Source: Cellulomonas pakistanensis
GTDB lineage: Bacteria > Actinomycetota > Actinomycetes > Actinomycetales > Cellulomonadaceae
Direction of reading: 5' to 3'
DNA: 64,000 nucleotides
Assembly: GCF_016862755.1 (NCBI RefSeq)
Contig: NZ_BONO01000010.1
Location: 1-64,000, forward strand
Below the pieces are notes generated by a model. The model made no database searches, was not told the origin of the DNA, and was given only the letters and a program-made list of their open reading frames with translations. A program made the position numbers and the translations under genes. Below are positions 1 to 8,115 of this stretch, piece by piece (position 1 is the first letter of the stretch; the number at the start of each line of letters is the position of its first letter).

Positions 1-185
1 CACCGCGCGCTGGTGCCGAGCCTCCCCGTCCCCGCGGGTGCCGACATCGCTCCGCGCCCGGCCGTCCGGCTCGCCACTCCGCGCGCGGGCACCGAGCCCT
101 CCACAGCCGTGGGGACCCGCGTCGTCCCCAGGCCCGCGCCGCCGTGCCGCCGGGCGGTCGCGGCCGGCCGCCTAGCGTCGGCCGC

Positions 186-893
186 GTGCCCCTGACCGAC
201 CCGCTCCCCGAGCCCGTCCGCCGCCGGCTGCGCGTCGTCGCCTGGCGCGCGCGCCGGCCGCTCGCCGCGCTGTGCGCGGGCCTCGCCGCCGTGATCGCCG
301 TCGGCCTCCTCCGGCCGGCCGACCCGCCCACCGCGCGCGTCCCCGTGGCGGCGCGCGCCCTCGCGGTCGGCGCGGTGCTCGCGGTCGCGGACGTGTCGCT
401 CGCCGACGTGCCGGTGGCGCTGCTGCCGACGACGCTGCTAGTGGCCACCCCGACGGCGGGAGACCTCGACGCCGCGGAGGACGACTTCGTCGGGCGCCGG
501 CTCGCCGTCCCGGTGCCGGCCGGGCTGCCGCTGGTCGCCGAGCTGCTCGTCGACGAGAGCGGCACCGGCCCGCCCGGGTCGGTCGTGGTGCCGGTCCGGT
601 TCGCCGACGCCGGCGTGGCCGACGTGCTCCGCCCGGGGATGCGGGTCGACGTGGTCGCCGCGGCGCTGCACGACGGCGACGAGGCCCTCCGGCTCGCCGA
701 GGCGGCGGTCGTGCTGGCGCAGCCCGGCGACGCGGACGACGGCGGCACGTCGGGGTCGGGGAGCGGGCTGCTGGGCGGCGGCACGACCACGGGCGAGAGC
801 TCCCCGGTGCTGCTCGCGGTCGACCCGGACGAGTCGGTGGCGCTCAGCGGCGCGGCCGCGTCCCGGGTGCTCAGCGCGGTCATCGTGGGATGA
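186..893 (+). CDS. SAF-domain protein (CpaB/RcpC-like)
   Basis: About 235 residues. A cytoplasmic N-terminus is followed by one membrane segment (about residues 25-45 from the GTG start, Ala/Val/Leu-rich) and an exported SAF-like domain. This resembles the Flp pilus protein CpaB/RcpC, but here it is a lone gene with no pilus genes. The last third carries a Gly/Ser linker and an acidic tail. The GTG at 186 is preferred over the in-frame ATG at 144 because a TAGCGT hexamer at 173-178 lies 7 bases upstream, the leaderless arrangement repeated across this window. It sits 40 bases before mscL, a pairing common in Actinobacteria. The role is unknown; a cell-envelope function is inferred. Confidence 0.75.
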   Translation: MPLTDPLPEPVRRRLRVVAWRARRPLAALCAGLAAVIAVGLLRPADPPTARVPVAARALAVGAVLAVADVSLADVPVALLPTTLLVATPTAGDLDAAEDDFVGRRLAVPVPAGLPLVAELLVDESGTGPPGSVVVPVRFADAGVADVLRPGMRVDVVAAALHDGDEALRLAEAAVVLAQPGDADDGGTSGSGSGLLGGGTTTGESSPVLLAVDPDESVALSGAAASRVLSAVIVG

Positions 894-933
894 TGCGGGC
901 ACATCGCCGCAGCACACCGGGGGAACTCACGGC

Positions 934-1509
934 ATGAGCGACGCACTGAGCAAGGGCCTGCGCAGCGCGACCGAGGGCGCCAGGGGCGCCGGCAAGGTCC
1001 TGCAGGGGTTCAAGGACTTCATCTCCCGCGGGAACGCGATCGAGCTGGCCGTCGGCGTCGTCATCGGCGCGGCGTTCGGGGGCGTCATCACGGCGCTCCA
1101 GGAGGGCCTGATCTCGCCGCTGATCGCGATGATCTTCGGCAAGCCGGACATCTCGCAGATCTGGGTCATCGGCCCGATCAACGACGCGACGATCAACATG
1201 GGGCTGATCCTCAACGCGCTGCTGCAGTTCCTCATCACCGCCGCGGCGATCTACTTCGTCATCGTGCTGCCGCTCAACAAGCTCGCGGAGCGCCGGAAGC
1301 GCGGCGTCGAGGCCGAGCCCGCGCGCCCGTCCGAGGACATCCTCCTGCTCCAGGAGATCCGCGACCTGCTCGCCGCGCAGTCCAGCCCCGCGCTGCAGCA
1401 GGACGCCGGCGCCCCGGGTGCGCCGACAACGGCCCCCGGCGCCGAAGGGCCGGGCGTCACCGGCCACGCCGGCGGCACGGGTCGGCCCGGCCACCCGCCG
1501 CTCGCCTGA
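934..1509 (+). CDS. mscL: Large-conductance mechanosensitive channel MscL
   Basis: Homopentameric stretch-activated channel of the cytoplasmic membrane that releases solutes on hypo-osmotic shock. The family signature is clear: amphipathic N-terminus, FKDFISRGN followed by TM1 (about residues 33-55, with the AxGxxxGxxF-type pore helix), a periplasmic loop, and TM2 (about 88-112) ending at the basic NKLAERRKR patch. The cytoplasmic helix with EDILLLQEIRDLL is present. At 191 residues it is longer than the usual 130-150; the excess is a Pro/Ala/Gly-rich C-terminal tail of about 50 residues. A GGGGGA ribosome site precedes the ATG. It is probably transcribed with the SAF-domain gene. Confidence 0.96.
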   Translation: MSDALSKGLRSATEGARGAGKVLQGFKDFISRGNAIELAVGVVIGAAFGGVITALQEGLISPLIAMIFGKPDISQIWVIGPINDATINMGLILNALLQFLITAAAIYFVIVLPLNKLAERRKRGVEAEPARPSEDILLLQEIRDLLAAQSSPALQQDAGAPGAPTTAPGAEGPGVTGHAGGTGRPGHPPLA

Positions 1510-1651
1510 CCGCCCGGGCACCGCACGCCGGAGCGGCGGGCAGGCTCTTCTGCGCAGGGGGCGACCGCGAGCCGCGCAGCGCCCTCGACGCCCGCGCGGA
1601 ACGGTTGCCGTGGCGGAGGTCGCGCCGCGCCGACGGTGGGATGATCGACGG

Positions 1652-1828
1652 GTGACCACTCCCCCGACCGAGCCGCGCCCCGAGCCCGCGGACCGGCCCC
1701 GCCGGCCGGTCGACGACAGCCCGCTGATCCCGAGCCGCAGCGCCGACGACTCCGACACCGGCTGGGGCGACGACCGCGGCGACTCGAACGACGACCGCCT
1801 CCGCCGCGACGTCCCCCCGCACTGGTGA
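1652..1828 (+). CDS. Small acidic protein ending in PPHW
   Basis: 58 residues, starting at a GTG. The composition is acidic and Pro/Arg-rich, with a D/S-rich centre containing GWGD and the C-terminal signature RRDVPPHW. I recall similar tails on short conserved actinobacterial proteins; no function is known to me. No membrane or signal segment is present. It follows mscL by 142 bases on the same strand. The start is chosen because a GATGAT hexamer lies 6 bases before the GTG and because the sequence upstream in frame is Arg/Pro-rich and non-protein-like. Confidence 0.6.
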   Translation: MTTPPTEPRPEPADRPRRPVDDSPLIPSRSADDSDTGWGDDRGDSNDDRLRRDVPPHW

Positions 1829-1835
1829 CCTACGC

Positions 1836-1958
1836 GGCCTGACCGCCGCCTCCGCGGGTGACGAACCCGGCCTGACCGCCGCCTCCGCGGGCGACGAACC
1901 CGGCCTGACCGGCCGCCTGCGCGGGTGACCAGCGCGGCTCGACCGGCCGCCGCGCACC
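1836..1958. repeat. 33-bp tandem repeat, about 3.5 copies
   Basis: Units begin at 1836, 1869, 1902 and 1936 and share GGCCTGACCGCCGCCTCC followed by GCGGGTGACGAACCC. The first two copies differ at a single base; the third has a 1-base insertion and several changes; the fourth is partial. It lies immediately downstream of the small acidic gene, in a stretch (1829-2179) with no gene. No open frame on either strand gives convincing protein. Confidence 0.8.
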
Positions 1959-2000
1959 CCGCGGCGCGCACCCCGCGCCCCGCGGCGCACCCCGTCGTGC

Positions 2001-2075
2001 GCCGAGATAGGACCTCTGCGCCGAGGTAGGGCCGTAGACGGTCCTACCTCGGCGGGATAGCCCTACCTCGGTGGC
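2001..2075. repeat. CCGAGGTAGG inverted/direct repeat element
   Basis: Four copies of a CCGAGRTAGG-type core occur in 75 bases: two direct (2001-2014 and 2020-2033) and two inverted (2040-2053 and 2061-2075). GCCGAGGTAGGGCC (2020-2033) and GGTCCTACCTCGGC (2040-2053) pair over 14 bases with one G-T and a 6-base loop. It has no T-tract and lies downstream of both flanking genes, so it may act as a bidirectional terminator or be a dispersed palindromic repeat. Confidence 0.7.
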
Positions 2076-2179
2076 ACGGGGCTGCACCGCGCCCGGCCGC
2101 CCGGCGCGCGGGCTCCACCGCCGCGCCACCGCCGCGCGGGCGCCGCGCGGCGCCGCGGGCGGCCGCCCCCGCGCCGGGG

Positions 2180-5100
2180 TCAGCGGGTGGCGCGGGCCAC
2201 GGCCGCCGCGACCACCGAGTCGACCCGCGCGCCGCGGCGCGTGATGCCGAGCTCCGCGCGCAGGGCGGCGGCGAGCTCCTCGGGCGTCCGCTCGCTGCCG
2301 TCCGAGACGAGCCAGGCGACGAGGTCGTCCAGCTGGTCGTCGGAGTAGGCGCTGATCGGCAGGCCCGGCCGCACGTCCGGTCGCGGGCCGCCCGGCACCG
2401 CGAGCGTGGGCTGCACGGCCCGCACGGCGCCCGTCATCGGCGCGGACGCCTCCATGACGCCGGGGATCTGCGCCGCCACGGCCGGGATCGGCGACGACGG
2501 CGGAGCCACGGCGTCCGGCGCACCCGCGCCGGCCGGGGTCGAGCCACCGGCACCGGCCGCACCGCCCGGCGCCGCCGGCGGCGACCACGGACCCGCGGCC
2601 TCGGCGACGGGCGCCGGCGCCTCGTCCTCGCGGTCGGCCGACTCGTCCGGCACGACCGTGATCGCCCCGGTCGCGTCGAGCACGCGCCGCTCGCCCGGCC
2701 GCGCGCCGCCGCCGGTGGGCAGGTCGGCGCCCGGCACGACGGCGAACCCGGTGAGGGTCGGCGCGGGGCCGGAGCCGTCGTCGTCGAGCAGCGGCGCCGG
2801 GACGATCAGCCGGGCGCGCGCCCGGTCCGCCTCGGCCTCGGCGATGCGCCGGTCGGCGACCGCGTGCAGGGCGCGGCGGATGCGGTCGACCTCGGCCTCG
2901 GGGTCGAGGAACGCGGCGGCCGACCAGACGCGCAGCACGCTCCAGCCGAGCCGCTCCAGCCGCTCGGCGACCTGGCGGTCCCGGACCCGGACGCTCGGCT
3001 CGTGCAGGTAGGCGTCGTCGTCGGTCAGCACGGCGACGAGCAGCTCGCCCGGCAGGTCCGGGTGGCCGACCGCGAGGGGCAGGTGCAGCCCGCCGGGCAG
3101 GCCGTGGTCGAGCTCGACGACGAGCCCGTGCCGCCAGAGCCGCTCGGCCAGGTCGACGACGAGCCGGTCCGGCGCGTGCGCCTCGGCGGGCGCCTTGACC
3201 TCCTCCGCGACGACGGGAGCCGCGACCTCCTCGGCGGCGGGCACGTCGGCGGCCGCGTCGCCGGGCGCCCCGTCGGCGACCGGCTCCTCCGCGACCGGGG
3301 CCGCGACCGCCAGGTCGGTCTCGCCCGCCGACCGCAGCTCGGCGAACCGCAGCAGGTCGGCCAGCAGCCGCGGCCCGGGGCCGCGCAGCCGCTCCGGGTC
3401 GACCTCGGCGATCGCGAAGCAGGACACGACGTCGAGCCGGTGCCGGGTGACGCCGAGCGCCGCGAGCAGCAGCGCGTCCCCGCCGGGCCCGCTGATCGGC
3501 CCGAACCGGTGCAGCACCCGCCCGTGCGGGGTCCGGCCGAAGCCGAGCGACAGGATCAGCGCGTCCCGGCGCAGGCCGGCGACGTTGGTGAGGTCGGTGA
3601 CGACGAACGGCTCGGGCCGCGACCCGTCGAGGCACGCGGCCAGCGACGGCGAGTCCCGGACCTGCGCCAGCACCGACTCGCGGATCTGCGCGGTGTGCAG
3701 CGGCGAGGCCGTGACGACGGCCAGCGACTCCGCCGGGCGGGTCAGGGCGTGCTCGATGACGAGCTCGACGACGCGGTCGACGTCCGCGCGGGTGCTCTGC
3801 ACCGCGCCGGAGCCGTCGGGCATGCCGGTGCCGTCGACGAGGTGGTGCCCGACGGTCGCCCCGCTGGTGGGCAGCGGGGTCGGGGACAGCACGTCGGCGT
3901 AGCCGTGCGCGGCGAGGAACGCCGTGAGGTACGGGTCGCGACGGGACGCGTCGGCGCGCAGCGGCACCGTCGGCAGCACGTCGGCGAGCTCCCGCACCGC
4001 GGTGCCGGAGGCGCAGCGCCGGTCGCCGACCACGACGACCTGGCGGCCGCGGGCGATCGCGGGCAGCGCGACCTCGACCGGCAGGTGCGCGGCGGCGTCG
4101 AGCACGACGAGGTCGACCGTGCGCGCGGCGGGCAGGATCTGCGGGACCAGCATCGGCGCGGCGGCGAGCACCGGCCGGAGCCGGCGCGCGACGTCCGGGT
4201 ACCGCTCGAAGGTCTCGCGGAGGCCGGTCAGCCGCTCCTCGACCAGCTCGGCGAACAGCGCCTCGGTCTGCTCGGTGTGCGCGGCCATGGTGTTCCGCAC
4301 GTGCGCCGCGGCGCGGGCGCGGACCGGGCCGGCGAGCGCGGCGGTGTGCGCGACGTCGAGCTCGCGGTACTCCGCGGCCAGCCGGCCGAGCGTCCGGCCG
4401 TCGTACCCGGCCAGCGCGGGGTCGGCGGCGAGCACCTGCTCGAACACGGTGCTCCACCAGGCGAGCTCGAGCTCGGCGCCGACCAGCGACGCGGCGACCC
4501 GGCGGTCGGCCAGGTCGTCGAGCAGGTCGTCCAGCCCGGCGGCGCGCAGCGAGCGCAGCAGGCGGGTCCGCTCGGGCAGCCGCTCGAGCGTCGCGCCGGC
4601 GTCGACCAGGCGGCGGACGCGCTCCAGGACCTCCGGGATCGGGCGGCCGAGCAGGTCGGCGCCCTCCGGCGTCCCGGCGAGCACGGCGGCCAGCGCCTCG
4701 ACGTCCGCGCGCACCTCGCGGTGCTCGGCCTCGATCTCGCCGAGCCCCTCGGGCAGCCGCGGCCAGCCGCCGGCGGGGCAGTGCTCCGCCCAGATGGCGC
4801 GCTGCCGCTGCACGTCGAGCAGCGCGGCGTGCAGGTCCGCGACCGGGCGGCCGGGGCGCAGCAGGTCCTTGGCCTGCTTCTTCAGCCGGCGGCGCAGCCA
4901 GAAGCCCATCGGCGTGCCGTGCTCCGCGCGCCAGGCCTTCGACGCGGTCGCGGCGACCATGTCGGCCGGGCTGCGCTCGAAGACGATCGGCTGGAACACG
5001 TCGAGCGCGCCGCGGACGCCGCCCAGCACCTCGAGCTGCTCGGCCCAGGTGGCGAGCGTCGTCGCGGGGGTGAACCCGGTGACCTCCGCGACCTCGGCGA

Positions 5101-6940
5101 TCCGGGCCTGCACGGCGGGGAGACCCGTCTCGCCGGCCAGGCGCTCGGCCCGGCGCAGCGCGTCGGCGGCCTCGGCGTCGCCCAGCAGCGCCGCGCCGTA
5201 CCAGGGGGTGTCGACCGGGCGGAGCGTGAACGCGCCCGCCTCCGCCGCCTCGGTCAGCTCGGCCGCCACGGCCGCGCGCCGCTCGGCGTCGAGCGCGCGG
5301 GCGACCTCCGCCGGCAGCCGGACGGTCGTGCGCGGCGCCGGGCGGGCGGCGGTGAGCCGGGCCAGCGCCTGGAAGCCGTCGTACGCGGACGCGCCCCACG
5401 GCTCGCGCACCAGGTGCAGGCCGTCGACGTAGCCGCGCAGCCGCTCGCGGCGCTCGACCAGCGCGCGGCGCAGCTCCGCGGTCGCGGCCGGGTCGCCGGG
5501 GTCGACGTCGAGCGTCATCGCGCCCATCAGCCGGCGCGCGGACGCGGCCCGCCACGCGGCGTCGGGAGCCACGTCGAGCAGCACCTCGCCGACGCCGAGC
5601 CGCTCCAGGCGCTCCCGCAGCGCGACGGCGGCGCGGCGGTGCCCGGGCACGTAGAGGACGGTCCGGCCCTCGGCGGCCGCGTCGGCGACCAGCGCGGCGA
5701 GCGTGCCGGTCACGTCGCTGTCGGCGGGCGCGTCCACGAACACGTGCGCGCCCCCGGCCACCACGTCGAGGACGTGCTGCTGCGCCGGGTCCAGGTCGCC
5801 CACCCCGCGCTCGAGGGCGGGGTCGCGGTCCCCGCGCACCGGCTCGGGCAGGGTGACCTGCAGGCCGTCGGCCGCCTCGGCGACGCCGGCCAGCGCCGCG
5901 ACCACCTCGTGCCGCTCCAGCGCGGGCGCGAGCCGGTCGAGGTCGTCGACCAGCACCTGCCCCGGGTGCACGAACGTGCCGACGACGATCCGGTCGACCA
6001 GCTGGAAGTCGTCCAGCACCGCGGTGCCGAGCGAGGTGAGTCGCGTGATGGCGTCCCGCGGGTCGAACCCCGAGCCGGTGAACGCGCTCCGGGCGACCGC
6101 GCCGGGGTCGAGCAGCGCGCCCCGGGACCGCAGGGCGCGGGCGAGGACCGGGTTGACCTCCAGCGACGGCTCGAGCGTGAGCTCGTAGTCGCTCTCGGCG
6201 GTGCCGCGGGCGGTCAGGGACACCGGCCGGAGCAGCACGGGCGCGCGGACCGAGCGCGTCGCGGGCGCGGGCGCGTCGCCGTCCGCCGGGTCGCCGTCGC
6301 CGTCCTCGCCGCGGCCGGCGGACTCCCGGGTCGCCGTGGCGATCGCCGCCACGTCGTCCGTCGCGACGTCGGGCGTGCTGTGCTCGGTCCACGACGCCAC
6401 GCCGATGGCCAGGTAGGTCGGCGCGATGCCGTACTGCTGCGCGTACGTCCCGGCCCGGGCGGCGACGGCGCGGGCGCGGCGGCGGGCGGTGCCGAGCGCG
6501 GCGCCCTCCCGGACCAGGTTCGACAGCCGGGTCTCCCGGCCGGCGAACAGCTGTGCGATACCGGACGGGTGCGCGGCGGACAGGTCGAGCGCGGCGTCCC
6601 CGAGCAGCTCGACGTCGGCGAGCGTGGAGCCGCCCGCGGCCTCGACGAGCGCGGCGCGCCAGGTGCCGGTGGCGCCGGCGACGAGCTCGGCGGCCGACGG
6701 CGGCTCGACCAGGACGGGTCCGGCTGCGGCGTCGGGCACGGAGACCTCCCCGTCGTGGGCGGCGTCGCGGCGCGGCGCGGGGCCGTCGGTCCCGGTGCCG
6801 GGGGTCGACGGCTCGGCGGACCGGCCGGCCGCGGGACCCTCGGGCCCGGCGGTCGCCGAGGGGGTCGACGGCGGTGCCGGCGTGGCCTCGGCGGAGGCGG
6901 ACGTCGGCCCGGTCGCGGAGCGGCGCGCGGGGACCTTCAC
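2180..6940 (-). CDS. DUF4011-type helicase/nuclease-like giant protein, motifs degenerate
   Basis: 1586 residues from the GTG at 6940 (the reading frame upstream is not protein-like). The architecture resembles the large actinobacterial DUF4011 / SF1 (Upf1-like) helicase proteins with a C-terminal Vsr/MTES_1575-type endonuclease domain: N-terminal domain about 85-300, helicase-like core about 370-1230, nuclease-like domain about 1260-1355, a Pro/Ala/Gly-rich linker, and a conserved-looking terminal 50 residues. The expected Walker A GxxGxGKS is replaced by DAPADSDVTGT near residue 400. The Walker B position reads LVVLDAAAH rather than DE-containing. In the nuclease domain the usual IDLAV aspartate is missing (HLPLAV). 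ATPase and nuclease activity are therefore doubtful. It may be a structural or regulatory relative, with a role in nucleic-acid metabolism or defence inferred. Confidence 0.7.
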   Translation of the reverse strand: MKVPARRSATGPTSASAEATPAPPSTPSATAGPEGPAAGRSAEPSTPGTGTDGPAPRRDAAHDGEVSVPDAAAGPVLVEPPSAAELVAGATGTWRAALVEAAGGSTLADVELLGDAALDLSAAHPSGIAQLFAGRETRLSNLVREGAALGTARRRARAVAARAGTYAQQYGIAPTYLAIGVASWTEHSTPDVATDDVAAIATATRESAGRGEDGDGDPADGDAPAPATRSVRAPVLLRPVSLTARGTAESDYELTLEPSLEVNPVLARALRSRGALLDPGAVARSAFTGSGFDPRDAITRLTSLGTAVLDDFQLVDRIVVGTFVHPGQVLVDDLDRLAPALERHEVVAALAGVAEAADGLQVTLPEPVRGDRDPALERGVGDLDPAQQHVLDVVAGGAHVFVDAPADSDVTGTLAALVADAAAEGRTVLYVPGHRRAAVALRERLERLGVGEVLLDVAPDAAWRAASARRLMGAMTLDVDPGDPAATAELRRALVERRERLRGYVDGLHLVREPWGASAYDGFQALARLTAARPAPRTTVRLPAEVARALDAERRAAVAAELTEAAEAGAFTLRPVDTPWYGAALLGDAEAADALRRAERLAGETGLPAVQARIAEVAEVTGFTPATTLATWAEQLEVLGGVRGALDVFQPIVFERSPADMVAATASKAWRAEHGTPMGFWLRRRLKKQAKDLLRPGRPVADLHAALLDVQRQRAIWAEHCPAGGWPRLPEGLGEIEAEHREVRADVEALAAVLAGTPEGADLLGRPIPEVLERVRRLVDAGATLERLPERTRLLRSLRAAGLDDLLDDLADRRVAASLVGAELELAWWSTVFEQVLAADPALAGYDGRTLGRLAAEYRELDVAHTAALAGPVRARAAAHVRNTMAAHTEQTEALFAELVEERLTGLRETFERYPDVARRLRPVLAAAPMLVPQILPAARTVDLVVLDAAAHLPVEVALPAIARGRQVVVVGDRRCASGTAVRELADVLPTVPLRADASRRDPYLTAFLAAHGYADVLSPTPLPTSGATVGHHLVDGTGMPDGSGAVQSTRADVDRVVELVIEHALTRPAESLAVVTASPLHTAQIRESVLAQVRDSPSLAACLDGSRPEPFVVTDLTNVAGLRRDALILSLGFGRTPHGRVLHRFGPISGPGGDALLLAALGVTRHRLDVVSCFAIAEVDPERLRGPGPRLLADLLRFAELRSAGETDLAVAAPVAEEPVADGAPGDAAADVPAAEEVAAPVVAEEVKAPAEAHAPDRLVVDLAERLWRHGLVVELDHGLPGGLHLPLAVGHPDLPGELLVAVLTDDDAYLHEPSVRVRDRQVAERLERLGWSVLRVWSAAAFLDPEAEVDRIRRALHAVADRRIAEAEADRARARLIVPAPLLDDDGSGPAPTLTGFAVVPGADLPTGGGARPGERRVLDATGAITVVPDESADREDEAPAPVAEAAGPWSPPAAPGGAAGAGGSTPAGAGAPDAVAPPSSPIPAVAAQIPGVMEASAPMTGAVRAVQPTLAVPGGPRPDVRPGLPISAYSDDQLDDLVAWLVSDGSERTPEELAAALRAELGITRRGARVDSVVAAAVARATR

Positions 6941-7621
6941 CCGCAGAACGCTAACCGCGACCGGCCGCCGGCGGCGTGGTGCCACGCCGCGGACCCGGGT
7001 GATGACGCGGAACTCGCCGACCGGGAGGGGGTGGGACGCCGGTCCGGAGCGGGGGCTCGACGGGTGGGGCGACCAGGGAGTTCGTGAACGGTGCGCACCG
7101 CGCAGGGGGCAGGCGATGCGCACCGTCGGGAATGAACTATGGCCCTGAGAAGTGCAGCGGTCAACAACCTGGCGTTCCCTCGGGTGAACGCTCACACAGG
7201 TCGCGCACAGACCGGGGGCATCGCCGCAGGTCGCCTCTCGCGGCGGTGACGGAGATCACCCGCCCCGGGACGGGTCGTCCGGTCCCGGTGGCGGGGACGG
7301 CCCGGCGCGGGGCGGGCCGTCGTCGCCCGAGGTGCCCGGCGCCCGGCGGGGGCGGTGCCGGGCGCCGGAGACCTCGGCGTCGGAGGGCCTGTCAGCCGCT
7401 GCAGGCCCTCCGACGTCGTCCATTCAAGGCGTGCGCAGCGACCCCTCAGCCGCCTGAGGGGACGCACGGTGGCGCGTTGAGTGCCGTCGTCGGGCGGACT
7501 GAGGGGTCGTCGGGTCGTCGGTGAGCGGCAGGCACCGGTCGGTTGAGTGCCACGGGCGCCGCGCCCGCCCGACCGCCCGGGGCTACGCTGCCGAGAACCG
7601 CCCGCCGAAGGGAGGACGCCC
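6941..7621. other. 680-bp intergenic region with hairpins and palindromes
   Basis: Divergent spacer between the helicase-like gene and the OsmC-like gene. It holds a 10-bp inverted repeat ACGGTGCGCA/TGCGCACCGT (7088-7097 and 7117-7126), whose left arm contains the perfect palindrome GGTGCGCACC, and three strong hairpins between 7330 and 7461 (separate entry). The decamer GTTGAGTGCC occurs twice, near 7476 and 7541. No protein-like frame was found. Confidence 0.6.
7330..7461. other. Cluster of three GC-rich hairpins (possible structured RNA)
   Basis: (1) Outer arms CGAGGT/ACCTCG enclose GGCGCCCGGC/GCCGGGCGCC around a 9-base loop, about 7330-7376. (2) CGTCGGAGGGCCTG (7378-7391) pairs perfectly with CAGGCCCTCCGACG (7402-7415) over 14 bases with a 10-base loop. 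(3) CCCCTCA/TGAGGGG at 7442-7461. None is followed by a T-run. The clustering upstream of the OsmC-like gene suggests a leader or small RNA; this is inference. Confidence 0.45.
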
Positions 7622-8035
7622 GTGCCCGAGGACTTCGCCGTGACGGCCGGCGCCGGCACCCTGGCCCCCGCCGACGGCGACGCGGTCGCCCTCCCCCACC
7701 GCTGGACGCCGGCGGGCGTGCGCGCGACGTTCGCGTTCACCGGGGCGCACCTGCTGCACCTCGCGGTCGCCGGCTGCGTGCTCAACGACCTGTACCGGGA
7801 GGCGCACGCGCGCGGGCTGGAGCTCGACGGCGTCGCCGTGACCGCACGGGGCGGGTTCGCGCCGGGGACGTGGGCGTCGACCGGCGTCGTCTACGAGGTG
7901 CGGGTCGACACCCGGGCGCCGGACGGGGACGTGGCGCTGCTGCTGGAGGTCGTCGACGAGGTGGCCGAGATCCCGCGGGCGCTCCGCCAGGGGGCGCCGG
8001 TCACGAGGGCGCGGCCTGCGGACGACGCCGGCTGA
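7622..8035 (+). CDS. OsmC-like protein
   Basis: 137 residues from a GTG preceded by AAGGGAGG (7608-7615) with good spacing. The fold signals of the OsmC/Ohr family are present: a beta-rich N-terminal half, then the helix HLLHLAVAGCVLNDLYREA with the conserved cysteine (about residue 59) found in the first active-site helix, then a beta strand region YEVRVDT. The second redox cysteine expected in Ohr-type peroxidases is not seen, so peroxide reductase activity is uncertain. Single gene; it converges with the LuxR-type regulator. Confidence 0.75.
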   Translation: MPEDFAVTAGAGTLAPADGDAVALPHRWTPAGVRATFAFTGAHLLHLAVAGCVLNDLYREAHARGLELDGVAVTARGGFAPGTWASTGVVYEVRVDTRAPDGDVALLLEVVDEVAEIPRALRQGAPVTRARPADDAG

Positions 8036-8115
8036 CCGGGCGCCGCGCCAGGGCTCGGCCCGAACCGCCGCCGCGCCTGGCTCGACCGGACCCGGCGCCG
8101 CCCGTCCCCCGCCGC

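Noticed and set aside
1830..6392. 1520-codon minus-strand frame overlapping the helicase-like gene
   Set aside because: Frame-shifted shadow made largely of Arg, Ala and Gly; no family features.
2864..7087. Very long plus-strand open frame opposite the helicase-like gene
   Set aside because: Arg/Gly/Val-rich composition typical of the antisense of GC-rich genes; the minus-strand frame carries recognisable domains.
7476..7550. GTTGAGTGCC direct repeats as a CRISPR or att site
   Set aside because: Only two 10-base copies 65 bases apart, with no further units or integrase nearby.
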